Of a DNA stretch of 64,000 bases, positions 1-12,046 are shown one piece after another. The notes below the pieces were generated by a model. The model made no database searches, was not told where the DNA came from, and saw only the letters and a list, made by a program, of their open reading frames with translations. The DNA is from Hsuehochloa calcarea. Taxonomy: Eukaryota; Streptophyta; Magnoliopsida; Poales; Poaceae. The stretch is taken from the NCBI GenBank assembly GCA_036346395.1, contig CM070603.1:28491045-28555044 (forward strand), written 5' to 3'. The position numbers and the translations under genes are program-made. How positions within the stretch are numbered: position 1 is the stretch's first letter; each line of letters opens with the position of its first letter.

Positions 1-74
1 GAGACTACCACCCTGCGAGGGCGAGGCGCCGCCGCATGGCAGCGGCCACCGCCCACGCCAGAGAAGTAGGATGA
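1..74. repeat. Left half of a GC-rich segment, copy 1 (split by LTR insertion)
   Basis: This GC-rich stretch matches 14379-14450 closely, including a shared 'accaccaccctgc' type start and a shared 'gagaagtagg' end. The matching continuation of the downstream copy (14475-14575) reappears here only after 13478. The segment was therefore contiguous before a Gypsy LTR inserted in it. No coding function is recognised. Confidence 0.6.
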
Positions 75-2510
75 TGTAACATCCTAAATTTTCTGAAGTT
101 TATAAATCTTTTTGAGTAGTTTAGTTCAGTAGAAAAATCCACCAAAGTCTTATTTGAATTAAAATAAAGCTTAATATGGACTTTTAAAAGAAAAATAATT
201 TAATATGATTAATGTCAACTTCAACTATTGTCAAAATTATTTTATTTGGATTCTTTGTGCTTGGATATATTTTTTAGATTTTTCTAGAATTTTTTCGAGT
301 TCATTTGCTATTTGCTATTTACCATTTGCATTTTTTGTATTTTCTAAAATAGATAATCTATTTAGAATCCTGGAAAATATCTTGGGCTCAATTCACTTTT
401 CCTTGGGCTGCAGCCTTTTCTTTTGTCCATCTCCATTTTTCCTCACCGACCCATCTTGCTTTTCTTCCGCACGCGTCGTAGCCCGCTTGGCCCACCACCT
501 TCTGTTGGTAATATGCCCTAGAGGCAATCATAGAGATGATTGTATCACGTCTATGTTTATGAGTTATTGAATAAATGTTATTCTATTCCTTGAATGAATC
601 ATCAGTTATATAGATCAACGAGTATGTGACTTGTTGGTGAAGCTCTTTAAATTTACATGATGTCGTTCTAAATATATCATTGATCGGATGTCACTGGTCG
701 GAACAGTAGTGGATCTACGACTAGCACATGTATGGATTGATGACCATATTTCACCGGTCATGGATATAGAGATATCGAATCGATAATGTGAACACATGTT
801 AGAGAACATGGTGTTGGATAGACCCACCTTGAGACACTATTGAGATTGTTATGATGCTATGTGTCGTTAGTTGGTCTCAAGCAATGATGATGTATAATCC
901 TTAGACCTGAGATCAGCATAGTTCCCTACATGCGTAATAGCACTCTTAGGGGTTGTCAAACGCTACTCATAACTGGTAGTTATAAAGGTAACTTTCAAGT
1001 ATACTATGAAACATGCGGAGGGATGTGACTAGTCGGATATGAGATTTGCCCCTCCTAACATAACAAGAGAGATATCTCTGGGCTCTGCGAAGTGATCGGA
1101 TAAAGAAAGTGCATGCTCATGCCACTGGTGGTCGAAGAGTTCGACCACATAAGGTTATCCGACACTCGATTGAAAAAATATTGAACATTCCATGGATGAC
1201 ATAATATCTTACCTGGAATTCAACTAGATATCGTGAGGCAAAGGGATAATACATGAGTAGGTCGCTTAGTTCGATCAGTTACGAACTAGTCGCATGGAGA
1301 TACGAGCTAGTCGTAGACTGGTCGAACATAATTACAGAGTAGTCGAAACCTGGTCGTAAGGAGTTACGAACTGGCCGTGACCCAATACCAATTGGTCGTA
1401 TAGAGATAGGACCTGGTCATAAGTGATGAGGACCTGGTCGTAGATTATATTGTATTAAGGTTCGTCCAATATAATTTGTGTGTGTTCGGTAAGCGTTATG
1501 TCCTGCTAGGAACCGCTAACGACTCGTGGTCGAAAATAGTTTCTGAGTTACAACAGACTACGCATAAACCTAACGGGTCACACACTTAACAGGTTGGAAC
1601 AAAATATATTCGGATAAGATCCGTTATGGGCACTTTGTTGGACCGAAAAGGCGACTAAAGGGGGGGTGAATAGGAGCACGCTCACTTTTTCACAAATTAT
1701 GAATTCAACACAATTTCACTCCAATAGCTATGAAGAAGCTATAAAGATCAATATACCAGTACAGCGGAAGACTAGTATTGAATTCAATTTAACCCCCTAA
1801 GCAATGTGACAAAATCACCAAAGATTGAAACAATTTAATGCACTGACAGTCTGACCTCTGTTATACTGGCGGTCGGACCTCTGACCAAATCGGTCGGACC
1901 GGTGCCCTCGGGCGGTCGGACCGCTGGGCTCCAGAATAGTAAGAACAGCCTCGATGACGAAGTTGCAAATAGATCTAACTTTTGATTCTCAACTCCAAAC
2001 TTTACGAAACATGGTATACACCTTCTCTATGATATTAAGGACCTATTCCAATCATCAATTATGATAATTCTGGGACAAACAAAGATCCTTTACGATCTGA
2101 TTGAAAAAGGTCTAAAACCGAGCAAAAGTGAAAACTAGATCCAATCGCTTGCTCATGGGTGATTGATGATCACGATGATCCTAGATGAGTTCCCACACAA
2201 CACATCAAGCTAATCCACGTGACGATATCAAGCAAAAACTCGTGGATCAAAGAAAGCCCTAAAATCACAAAATTGAAAGCAAGAACGAAAAGAGACTTAT
2301 CTCAAGCAAACCTTGCATAGATTAAAACGTGATTGATGATGGATTACACCCACTTCATCAAGGATCAGTTGTCAATCCAAGGGCACGAAAATCCAATCAA
2401 ACCTTCAAGAACCCTAGCCTCCACGCCTAGCTCTCCCTAAACAAAATTAGGGTTTTCTAATATAAAGAGGGTCAAGAGTTGGTGCAGCCACCACCCTCTC
2501 CTATTTATAG

Positions 2511-2520
2511 TGGAGGCTTA
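2511..2520 (-). promoter_or_regulatory. TATA box in left arm of the inverted-repeat element
   Basis: The minus strand reads CTATAAATAG, followed at the expected distance by the sequence mirrored after the right-arm TATA box. It points outward from the palindrome centre. Confidence 0.45.
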
Positions 2521-4594
2521 GACCTTCTAGAAGTTTGATCCTATTGGGCTCCCGTTAAGGCCCACTAACAAACGGGTCACACACGCACACTTCGCAAAGC
2601 GCCGTCTTTAACCTTTTGACCTAAACAGCTTCACCTAGCGCCATCTTGCGCCTCGAATTTGCTAATAGGTCACCCTTGTCCATCTTGCGTCACGCTTGAG
2701 TCATTGACCTCACCCGGCATCGTCGATCGTTCTGGACCTCAGCTCTCCAAGCCTAGTCCCGATCATCCTCGCCGTTGACCGTCGTTGACCACCAAGCAAC
2801 CTGCACAACCATAGACAAGTAAACCGATTTTGGGAACAAGTTCTTCACAACTTGGCCCATGTTAGTCAAAACATACATCACGCAATACATATGCCCTGAA
2901 CCTCATGACTTTGACCTAACCAACGAACAACGCCGCCACAAAGGCCGGCGTTCAAGTGACAACCGGTCCGACCACCCCTCAGGGCCGGTCGGACCACCAG
3001 CCTTGCCGGTCCGACCACCAGCTATAGGCCGGTCCGACCGCCCAAAAGGACTTAGCCGAATTTCAAGCCCTGAAATTTTGAAACCTTCTGGAAATTTAAA
3101 ACGAATAGAACTTTTGACTGGAGACTCCAAAAATTATGGGAGCAAGTTTAATAGAATCCCCTCACTTGCCTACACCCTCTATTTTTGGCCCAGCTCAATT
3201 TGACACAATTTGGTCACGGCCAGTCCGACCGCCGCTCATGGCTGGTCCGACCGATTTGGGACCGGTCGGACCGCCATGCTATGGCCGGTCAGACCGCCCC
3301 TGTCCTGACAGATCTGAACTTTGTCAAAAACCCGTGAAACAACAAACCATAAACTCCATTGCCAATTGTCACATCATCATAAGATCTGGAGCATATCCCC
3401 ATGATATCCACACACTTTATAAGAAGATGTTTGAGGCTATTGGGATAATGATGATATACGAGTTGACATGAGTTGCTCCACTGAAACCCTAGCCGCCGTC
3501 TTTCTGAGAGCCTCGCCATGCGACTTGGTGCTAGCACATTGGCGTTCTGTTGTTCTTTCACTGGACATGTGGATATCGTATTGCGCTACTGCAATTACTG
3601 TTGCGCTTGAGGATGATCCGCGATCTTCACAAGGAACTATAGAGGTTGCTGGTGTGGACGATCGACTACAACCACTTCACTTACGCGCTCTTTGTTGGAT
3701 CTGTGGATATCATGGGGATATACTCCTGATCTTAGGATGATGTGACAATTGGCAATGTCTATTTTCGGCAAAGAACTAATGCTGCCAGGCCTTTGGCGGT
3801 CTGACCGGCCATAGGGCAGTCCGACCAGCCACCCCTGGCGGTCGGACCGGCCAGTGGCAGTCCGACCGGCCATGGTGGCGGTCGGACCGGCCAATTTCAA
3901 ATATGGTGTTTTGAGCTGGGCCAAAAATAGAGGTTGTAGGAAAGAGAGGGGATTCTATTGCACTTGGTTTCATAATTTTTAGAGTCTCCAGTCAAAAGTT
4001 CTATTCATTTGAAAATTCCAGTAGGTTTCGGATTTTCAGGGGCTGAATTTGGCTAAGTCTCGGTGGCGGTCGACCGCCAACAGTGTGATCGGGCCGATCA
4101 GAGTGGCGATCGAACCGACCATCTTTGGCGGTCTGACCGGTTTTCACTTATATCGTCGTTCTTCGTGGCGGCGATGTTTAGTTGTTAGGTCAAAGTCATG
4201 AGTTTCAATGCATATGTGTTGCATGATGCATGTTTTGACTAACATGGGTCAAGTTGTGAAGAACTTGTTCCCGGATTCATTTTGCTTGTCTATTGTTGTG
4301 TAGGTCGCTTGGTGGTCAACGACGGTCAACGGCGAGGATGATCGGGACTAGGCTTGGAAAGCTGAGGTCCAGAACGATCGACGATGCCGGGTGAGGTCAA
4401 TGAATTCAAGTGTGGTGCAAGATGGACAAGGGTGACCTTTTGCCAACCTGTGGTGCAAGATGGCGCAAGGTGAAGCTGATTAGGTCATGAGGCGATAAAG
4501 ACAACGCTTTAAAATGCGTGCGTGTGTGACCCGTTTGTGATGGGCCTTAACGGGAGCCCAATAGAGTCAAACATCTAGAAGGTCTAAGCCTCTA

Positions 4595-4604
4595 CTATAA
4601 ATAG
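4595..4604 (+). promoter_or_regulatory. TATA box in right arm of the inverted-repeat element
   Basis: CTATAAATAG on the plus strand is the mirror image of the box at 2511-2520. Together they form a divergent promoter pair if active. Confidence 0.45.
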
Positions 4605-5785
4605 AGGAGGGCGGTGGCTGCACCCCTATTCAACCCTTTCATTATTTTGAAACCCTAATTTTGCTTAGGGAGAGGATTTGTGGAGGTTAGGCTTCTAGAG
4701 AGTTTTGATTTGATTTCGTGCTCATAGATTGAGTTTTGTCCTCCATTAATGGAGTGGCTATAAACCCAAATCATATCAAATCAATCTAAGGAAAGTTTGA
4801 TCAAAGTTTTGTCTCTTTGCTTTCCTTCTCTCTATTTGATGATTTTGAGTCTTTCTTTGATCCGTGAGTTTTTACTTGATTTCTTCACATGATCTGGCTT
4901 GCTGTGACATGTGGGAACATATCTAGGATCATCTTGATCATCAATCACCCACGAGCAAAATTTTGGATATAGTTTTCATTTTGACTCGATTTTGAACTAT
5001 CCTCCTATCAAACAGAAAAGGTTCATAATTCTTGCAAGAATTTTCACAATATTCGATTGGAATAGGTTCCTGGCATCATAGAGAAGGTGTGTTCCAAGTT
5101 TCATCAAGTTTGGAGTTGTAGGTCAAAAGTTACATCTATTTGCAACTTCGTTTTTCGGGCTGTTTGATCTGTTCATCAGGCCAGTGGTCAGAGCGCCCAA
5201 GGTCACCGGTCCGACCACCAGTGGTGAGCGGTCCGACCGCCATTGACCTAGCGGTCAGACCGCACAACTCTTAGTTTTTTAGCTTGTGTTGATTTTCGTT
5301 GTTTTGCTTCGGAGGTTAAATTGGATTCAATACTTGTCTTCCGCTGTACTGGTATATTGATCTTCATAGCTTCCATATCTATGGAGTAAAATCTTATTGA
5401 ATCTATTATTTGTAAAAAAAGTGAGTGTGCTTCTATTCACCCCCCTCTAGTCGCCTTTTTGGTCCAACAGGATCGGTCTACTCCAACTCTTCTTCTGCTG
5501 CACTGTGCGTCTGGTGGTAACGATATGTGATCATCTACTTATTTGGCTTCCTGGTTTACGTGGTAGAAATTTTGAATTATTGCTATCATATCCTACACGT
5601 GTCCCAACACTTTCCTTCGACACCGAAGCCCAGTCGCGCGCGTGTTGCAGCTCACCTCCTCCCTTTGCTGTCAAGTGGGCCCCGCATGCCACCTCGTCAT
5701 CGTCCTTCACCTGGAGACTTTGAGTCCGATTGCAAAACGAGAACACGGCTGCGCCGTGTTTCTCCAGGATCCCTCATATTGGGAC

Positions 5786-5795
5786 CTATTTAAAG
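5786..5795 (+). promoter_or_regulatory. LTR TATA box (plus-strand Gypsy solo LTR)
   Basis: CTATTTAAAG is followed by GC-rich and then CT-rich leader sequence, as at the U3/R border of a Gypsy LTR. Its distance from the LTR start (about 600 bp without the Copia insert) is roughly like that in the related minus-strand LTR (about 790 bp). Confidence 0.4.
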
Positions 5796-8700
5796 CCTGG
5801 CCTCCGCGTCATATTATTCGCGTCGTGCTCCTCCCCTCAAACCCTAAAGTTCCGATCTCGTTCTTCTTTTGGTGGCACCGGATTTCATCAAGCACCGAGT
5901 TGTTGTCGTGTGCTTTCATCATCAGAATTCCTCGCCATCAAGGCCTCTTAGCTCGTGCCTCCACCGCAGTTGAACTTTCCTCGGGATGCTCTTCGAGGTG
6001 CTCGTTTCAGCTTCCTCAGAGCATCATCAACCCACTGTCGCGCCATGTCTCCAAAGCCGGCCGCACCACCCATTATCGATCTACCTCTTCGGTGGATCTC
6101 TAATCTTTCTATGTGCGTCACAATGGGTCCTTTGTCCATCTCGTCCAATCCCCCATCCCCTCTTTGCTTCTTTACCGCTGAATTGTTGTCGTCGGGCATC
6201 TCCTTCTCCTCCGGTCATCTCGTCATTGCCGCCACTTCGGTCATCTTCTAGCCATTCCGAGCTTTGCTCTATGATACTCTTGACGTCGCCATCCTGGTGC
6301 TCACATTAATTCCAGACGGGCGCCACTCTTTCGCCAATTCGGCCGTGGCAGTGGAGCTCCTTGCCGCCAAATGTCGCTACCACCAGCAAACCATCACTGC
6401 CGCTGTCAAGCCACTGCACCCAGGAGCCTCGTCAAGTCCCCGGGAACTCGTTTTGCCAATCCATTGGAGCTCCTTTGTCGCCCATCGCCGTCGATGACGA
6501 GCTCAAGTCACCTACCATCTTCTGTTCCTCTCTCTAGTGTGTCTCTTTCCTACCTCAGCATGCCAAGTCAGCATCCACCTCACCTTCTTGCCCCTGTGTC
6601 TACACCCAAAGCCCAACCCGAGCCAAAGTCCATAGACTTGGTTTACCACGAACCCTCTCAATGTCAAGTGGGTCCCACTTGTCAGCCATTTTCTTTTATT
6701 TTCCTTTTCAGCCAAAATTTCTTTGCTGATGTCATCTGCCACGTAGGTGCCAAATCAGCATTGACGTGTCAAGCCAACCCGAACCCTAGATCTAATATCC
6801 AGTAAACCCAGTCCACCGTGCACCGTGTCTATGACACGTAGGGCCCACAAGTCAGAATAGTTTTTCGAGATTTGTTTTAATTCCAAAAATCAGCGTTGAC
6901 ATCAGCATTGCGTCATAATCTATTTTTTTAGTAGAAAAATAATTCTGAAAATCAGGAAATTCCAATTTTGGGTATTTCTTTAGGTTTAGATCTTCCAAAA
7001 GACATATCTTCTCCATCCGAACTTCGTTCAAGCCCATTCAAATTTTTAAATTCATCTAAATTAGAGCTCTATTTTTCTAATATTTTTATTTATTTATTGG
7101 AGTTTTCTCTATATTTTGTATTTATTTAGTTTATTTGCTTTGTTTGTGCTTAGACGTTGATATTTTGGAGAGTTTTGAGCAAGGGGAAGTACACCAAGAT
7201 CAAGAGCAGTACCAAGATCTATTCCAAGGCAAGCTATAGTGATTTGATAATATTAAAACTATGATTTCAAAAGTGTATTATTTTATATAATTGCATGCTA
7301 TGTTTATATCAATGATTTTGGGATTAGCTATCACCTGTTGTTATTATGCCTCCATTGAATATTTGAATGCCATGAATCATTTGTCACCCTAGCATGGATA
7401 ATTTTAGTTGAACATATTTGTATCGCCAACATGGGTAACGTACAAATGCTTAGTCAAGCTTAGTTACGATGGGTTCATTATCACATGTGTCATAATGATT
7501 AATCTTGACTTAATTATATATGGAATTATGGTGGTTAGACACTCTTATTAAAATTTGTGTAGCATGACAGGGTATGTTATTGGTCTTGGTTAAACAAAAT
7601 GGTTTTCGCTCGGGCGAGTGGATGGTGGATTGAGGGTGTGGATTTAACATGTTGTGGGTTGTGGTAAGATCGCCTGAGTAACTTGTCAAGGACTGAATCT
7701 TATGTGCCATTGAACTGGGTCTTTTATACAACCACATGCCTAGTATAGAACGGGTCTAACTTAGTAAGATTTGGAGTTTTGGCATTGACTACTCAGGTAG
7801 TATATGGGTGAAGGTATGTATGCTTTTCTAAGAGCACATCAATGGTCGGTTTACCGTTTCTATGTCCAACGGTGTGCGTCAAACCAACGGCGAGGTTGGG
7901 GTTGACTGTATGCACATCGGGAGAGTCAATTGTTGAGATGAAATGTCTAAAAGGCTTTGTTATGATTGGTGATCGCTACACCAGTTATATCTTGTAGGTA
8001 AATTATACAACCTCTGTAGAGTGTTAATTGATCTATTCGAATAGTCGCGTCATTGGTTATGGACATGTTCAGGGATTTCACACGAGAGATGGAGTTTCTT
8101 CATAAAATGTGTCGGAGTGTGTCGGACCCCAAATTTGTAATTTGGAATCAACTGTGTCAATCTGTGTCATTCCCTGGATCAGTATATAGCACACACAGAT
8201 ATATTCTTAGATTAATTATATACATCGCATACATAGCCAAAGTATATTACATAACGGGCCATGAGGCTCACTATCTTACAAAAGGCACACGGGCCAAAAT
8301 ATCACATAGAGTACAGAGTAAACGATAAGGGCGGAAGCAAAAGAAGTAGTAGTGGATCCATCCACTCTGCCCACAGGCAAGCGACTGGGGGTCCCAGCCT
8401 AAGCTTCATCGTCCTCGCCACCGTCTGGTCCGGCTGCAACGTAATAGTCGTAGGGGTCCTGGTCGAGCGGTTCTGAAAGATTATATTGGACGAGCCTGAG
8501 TACACAACCGTACTCGCGAGCCAACACACAATACAAGTTATCATAGATGCAAGGCTAGTCAAGGGAAGGCTCGGAATTCTTTTATTTGCATAAAGCCAAG
8601 ATTGAATTAGATCAAGTAGTAGAACATCCAACGACTTAGCATTTTTACAAACAAGTTTTATAAACTGAGTTTCATTTGTAAGGTACTAGTGCAGATCCCA

Positions 8701-9949
8701 TCTCCTATACTATCGAGTGGCTACATCCACTCGATGGTCGGGCTAACCTGTAATTACCACTGGTCCCCGACCAGGCCTTCACAAATCCCTGGGGTCTCAC
8801 CACAGCTTTTCATTCCACGACCACACAAAAATGGTTTTATAAAAATGAAAGCTAGTTGACCGTGAGTATGGCTATCTAGATAGTTTTCTTACTCTGTAGA
8901 GTTCATACACTTTACCCACAAGAGATATTCAACTTATAATATCTCCGACACACTTTCGATGGTGCGCGACTAAGTTGATTATCACAAGGCCTTTACAATA
9001 CTCAACCTCGACGCAACCCCACCCGGTAAGGTTTCCACCACCTAGAGCCACACTCCCAGGAGGCCCCCTCTTACGTCGTGTGGTTTTTCTGTGGCTTCTA
9101 CCTATATCCACGCCACACACCCACCAGTGGCAAAGCCACACCAAGGCGAACAAATTAGTTAGCCAAGTCATACCCATTATAGACTTGTGGTCATACTATT
9201 TTTATACGAGAGGTCATCACAAGAACTCAGTCCTTTATTGACTTAGGTGGTGCATCCATATACCCCACCGATGTGCATCACCATCACCAGCCACTCTTTC
9301 CATCCGCCCAAGTCAGAATTAGTTTTTCAGGTTTTGATTTGTTTTGAAAATAATATTTAGTCCAATATACCAACCAGGCTCCCAGCCTCGACTGCCCAAA
9401 TCCAGCTTCTTATGTTTGGAAAGATTGGTGTTGGACAATTTAATACCCGCACGACAATATATCTAAGCAAAGCTAAACATGACACTTAGATACATACTTA
9501 TTAACTAAATGATAATGTCCAAGTTCAAGGATTAGAAGGTTATACTCAGTTATCATTAAGGCATTAACTATGAACTAGACCAATATAGTTGTATAAATCA
9601 TAGCAATGCAATTTCGTAATTTAAAGCAATATAGTTTGCAAAGACTGGATGCAATATGATCAAAGTATTAACTCACCTTGATTGTGGTACTGCTGCCCCT
9701 GCTCGTGGTCTGGTAGCAGGTCTTCTGGAGCTTCGGATTCTATACGCAAATCCAACCAAAACTCGAATAAGCCCAAATGAATTTGACTTATGATCCAAAA
9801 ATCCAAATGAACTCCAAATGGGGGTGTCCTCGGTATAGTTGGACCATTTTAGTTAGTCTCTGGTTCGTGTTACCGTGTTCGGTGTTGGAAATAGGATCCG
9901 AGTATGTATCGTAGGTTGTTTTCGAGACAGTGGCTAGTCGGTGTACAGA

Positions 9950-11560
9950 TTCTTGGATTCAAGTATTGTTTGGTGTTTCGACCACCGGGTCAAAGTAGTC
10001 TCGACTACTTGGAAGAAGGTGTTTTCGAGTACTGTTCAAGATTTTGACCACCTGGTCGGAAACGGATTTTGAATACCTAGTCGAGAGGGTTTTCGAGTTC
10101 TATTCATAGTTTCGACCACTTGGTCGAGACAGGCTTCAAATACTTGGTTGAGAAGATTTTTTTAGTACTATTCATGGTTTCGAGTACGGTTTAGTGTTTT
10201 GACTACTTTTCATTGGAGTTTTGACTAGCCGATCGAAGGAGTTTAGACCAACTGGTTGAAAGAAGCTTCAGCTACCTAGTCGAAGGTATTCCGACCATTG
10301 GTCGAATGTGTTTCGACAATCTATCGAAAGGGGCTGCGACCAACTGATCGAAGAGCTTTTGACTAACAGGTCGAAAAGGTGTTGACCATTAGTCGAAGGT
10401 GTTTCGACTATTATTCGAAGAAGTTTTGACTATTAGTCGAAAGTGGTCTTTCGACTAACTAATCAAAGGAATTTCGACTGTCTGGTCGGAGGTGTTTCAA
10501 CAATCTGGTCGGAAGTTGTTTTTGACTAACTGGTCGAAGAAGTTTTGACATTCCGGTCGGAAGGAGTTTTCGACTAACTGGTCGAAGAAGTTTCAACAAT
10601 CTGGTCGGAAGGAGTTTTCGACTAACTAGTCGAAGGAGTTTTCGATAATTAGTCAAAGAAGTTTCGACAAGCTGGTCAAAAGGAGTTTTTGACTTATCTA
10701 GTCGAAGAAGTTTCGACATTCCGATCGAAAGAAGTTTTCAACTAACTGGTCGAAGAAGTTTTGACAATCTGGTCGGAATGAGTTTTCGACTAACTGGTCG
10801 AAGGAGTTTTCGATAACTGGTCGATGAAGTTTCGACAAGCTAGTGGAAAGGAGTTTTTGACTTATCTGGCCAAAGAAGTTTTAATAATCTGGTCGGAAAG
10901 AGTTTCTGACAATCTAGTCGAAGAAGTTTCGACAAGCTGGTCAAAAGGAGTTTTCAACTAACTGGTCGAAGAAGTTTTGATAATCTAATCAGAATGAGTT
11001 TTCGACTAACTGGTCGAAGGAGTTTTCGACAATTGGTCGAAGAAGTTTTGACAATCTGGTCGAGTTGTTTCGACAAGCTGGTCGAAAGGAGTTTTCAACT
11101 AACTGGTCGAAGAAGTTTCGACAATCTGGTCGAAGAAGTTTCGACTGACTGGTGAGGACGGGTTTCGACTACATGGTCAAAGGGGGTTTCGACTATCTTG
11201 TCGAAGGGAGTTTCGACTATCTGGTTGAAGGGAGTTTCGACTGACTGGTGGGGACGGATTTCGACTAACTGGTGGGGACGAGTTTCTACTACATGGTTGA
11301 TGGGAGTTTCGACTATCTAGTCGAAGGGAGTTTCGACTGACTGGTGGGGACGGGTTTCGACTACATGGTCGAAAGGGAGTTTCGACCATCCGGTCGAAGG
11401 GTGTCTCAACCATCTGGTCGGAAAGAGTTTTCACCATCTGATCGAAAATATAGGTTCGACCACATTTTTTGGTGGGTTAGAGTTCAACTTTCTACAGGTT
11501 CGATTATACTCCAAGTTGGAAGAGGTTCGACCACCTGGGGGTTCGATTACATCTTGGGTC
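9950..11560. repeat. Degenerate array of ~26-bp hairpin units, TTCGAC-N-GTCGAA
   Basis: Dozens of imperfect units alternate two versions, such as 'tttcgacaatctggtcggaa' and 'tttcgactaactggtcgaag'. They are spaced about 26-28 bp apart. Each unit has a small inverted repeat: TTCGAC, a 5-7 nt loop, then GTCGAA. The most regular part is about 10440-11160, and units from 11160 to 11450 are longer or more divergent. It lies downstream of the LTR TATA box, so a transcript from that LTR would carry many short stem-loops. Reading frames across it are by-products of the periodicity. Confidence 0.75.
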
Positions 11561-12036
11561 TATAATGTATTCTTCTTTCTGACAATGTTTTAGCACATCT
11601 AGAGTGAAAATGAGCCTCTTGTGGCTATTAGGGACGTACCGGTAGGACGCGGAGGAAGCGGATTAGCCGAAGGTGGTCTGGCGACGAAAGTCTACGACGA
11701 CTAAAAAGGCTCTAAGAGGCGGTGATGGCCAACAGGGTCGATCCGACTACCTGGCTACTCTGGTTGGAGGGGAGGAAGAGCGGGGTCGATGACAGCTCCT
11801 GTGAATACAGAGTGGAGCAAATGAGGAAAACCGCCTCTAGGATCAGGGAACAAGAGCTGATGCATACAGGAGGATGGGGGCTTCTCTGATGGCTCCAATG
11901 CTGCTGGTGACATCGAGAGGCGCCGGCCGAAGCGAGCGCTCAAGCCTTACCTGGAGCTCGAGCTCTCTTGAGGAATGGAGGAATGTGAGGAACTAGCTCT
12001 CATGGCGCGAAACGGCAAAGAGAGGGCTTGGGGCTG

Positions 12037-12046
12037 CTATTTATAG
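12037..12046 (-). promoter_or_regulatory. LTR TATA box (minus-strand Gypsy solo LTR)
   Basis: On the minus strand the sequence reads CTATAAATAG followed by 'cagcccc'. It lies about 790 bp inside the LTR start at 12826, which is consistent with a U3 promoter. Confidence 0.4.

Larger units (their letters stand above)
1636..5469. mobile_element. 3.8-kb inverted-repeat element: two LTR-like arms head to head
   Basis: The left arm (1636 to about 3420) is the reverse complement of the right arm (about 3700 to 5469). The ends are TGTTGGACC and GGTCCAACA, the symmetry centre is near 3552, and the spacer of about 270 bp is unpaired. Each arm holds a TATA box (2511-2520 minus, 4595-4604 plus) pointing outward. 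The outer ends carry the 'cacccccctctagtcg' signature known from 3' ends of Copia/Sirevirus-type LTRs. Arms have diverged, for example at 3890-3975 against 3136-3200. No transposase or polyprotein ORF was seen. It could be a fold-back element or an inverted LTR pair. No clear target duplication was found. Confidence 0.6.
503..5609 (+). mobile_element. Copia (Angela-like) solo LTR, interrupted at 1636-5469
   Basis: It starts TGTTGGTAATATGCCC and ends CACGTGTCCCAACA, the typical termini of Angela-type Copia LTRs in grasses. Without the nested insert it is about 1.27 kb. The flanking pentamers are CCTTC (498-502) and CTTTC (5610-5614), a target duplication with one mismatch. A second, inverted and 3'-truncated copy of the same LTR family lies at 14813-15748. 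The region 1260-1450 contains several GGTCG/CGA repeats. Confidence 0.75.

Noticed and set aside
1636..5469. Interpretation as a microRNA precursor
   Set aside because: The palindrome is far too long and has TATA boxes and LTR-type ends. Hairpin siRNA is possible, but a miRNA precursor is not supported.
10459..11437. Minus-strand open frames with repeated 'SRNS' and 'RPVSRKLLP' motifs
   Set aside because: They arise from the periodic DNA array in a solo LTR. No start context, domain or codon bias supports a protein.
9950..11560. CRISPR-like look of regularly spaced short repeats
   Set aside because: Units are directly adjacent and imperfect, there are no unique spacers, and the context is plant LTR DNA.
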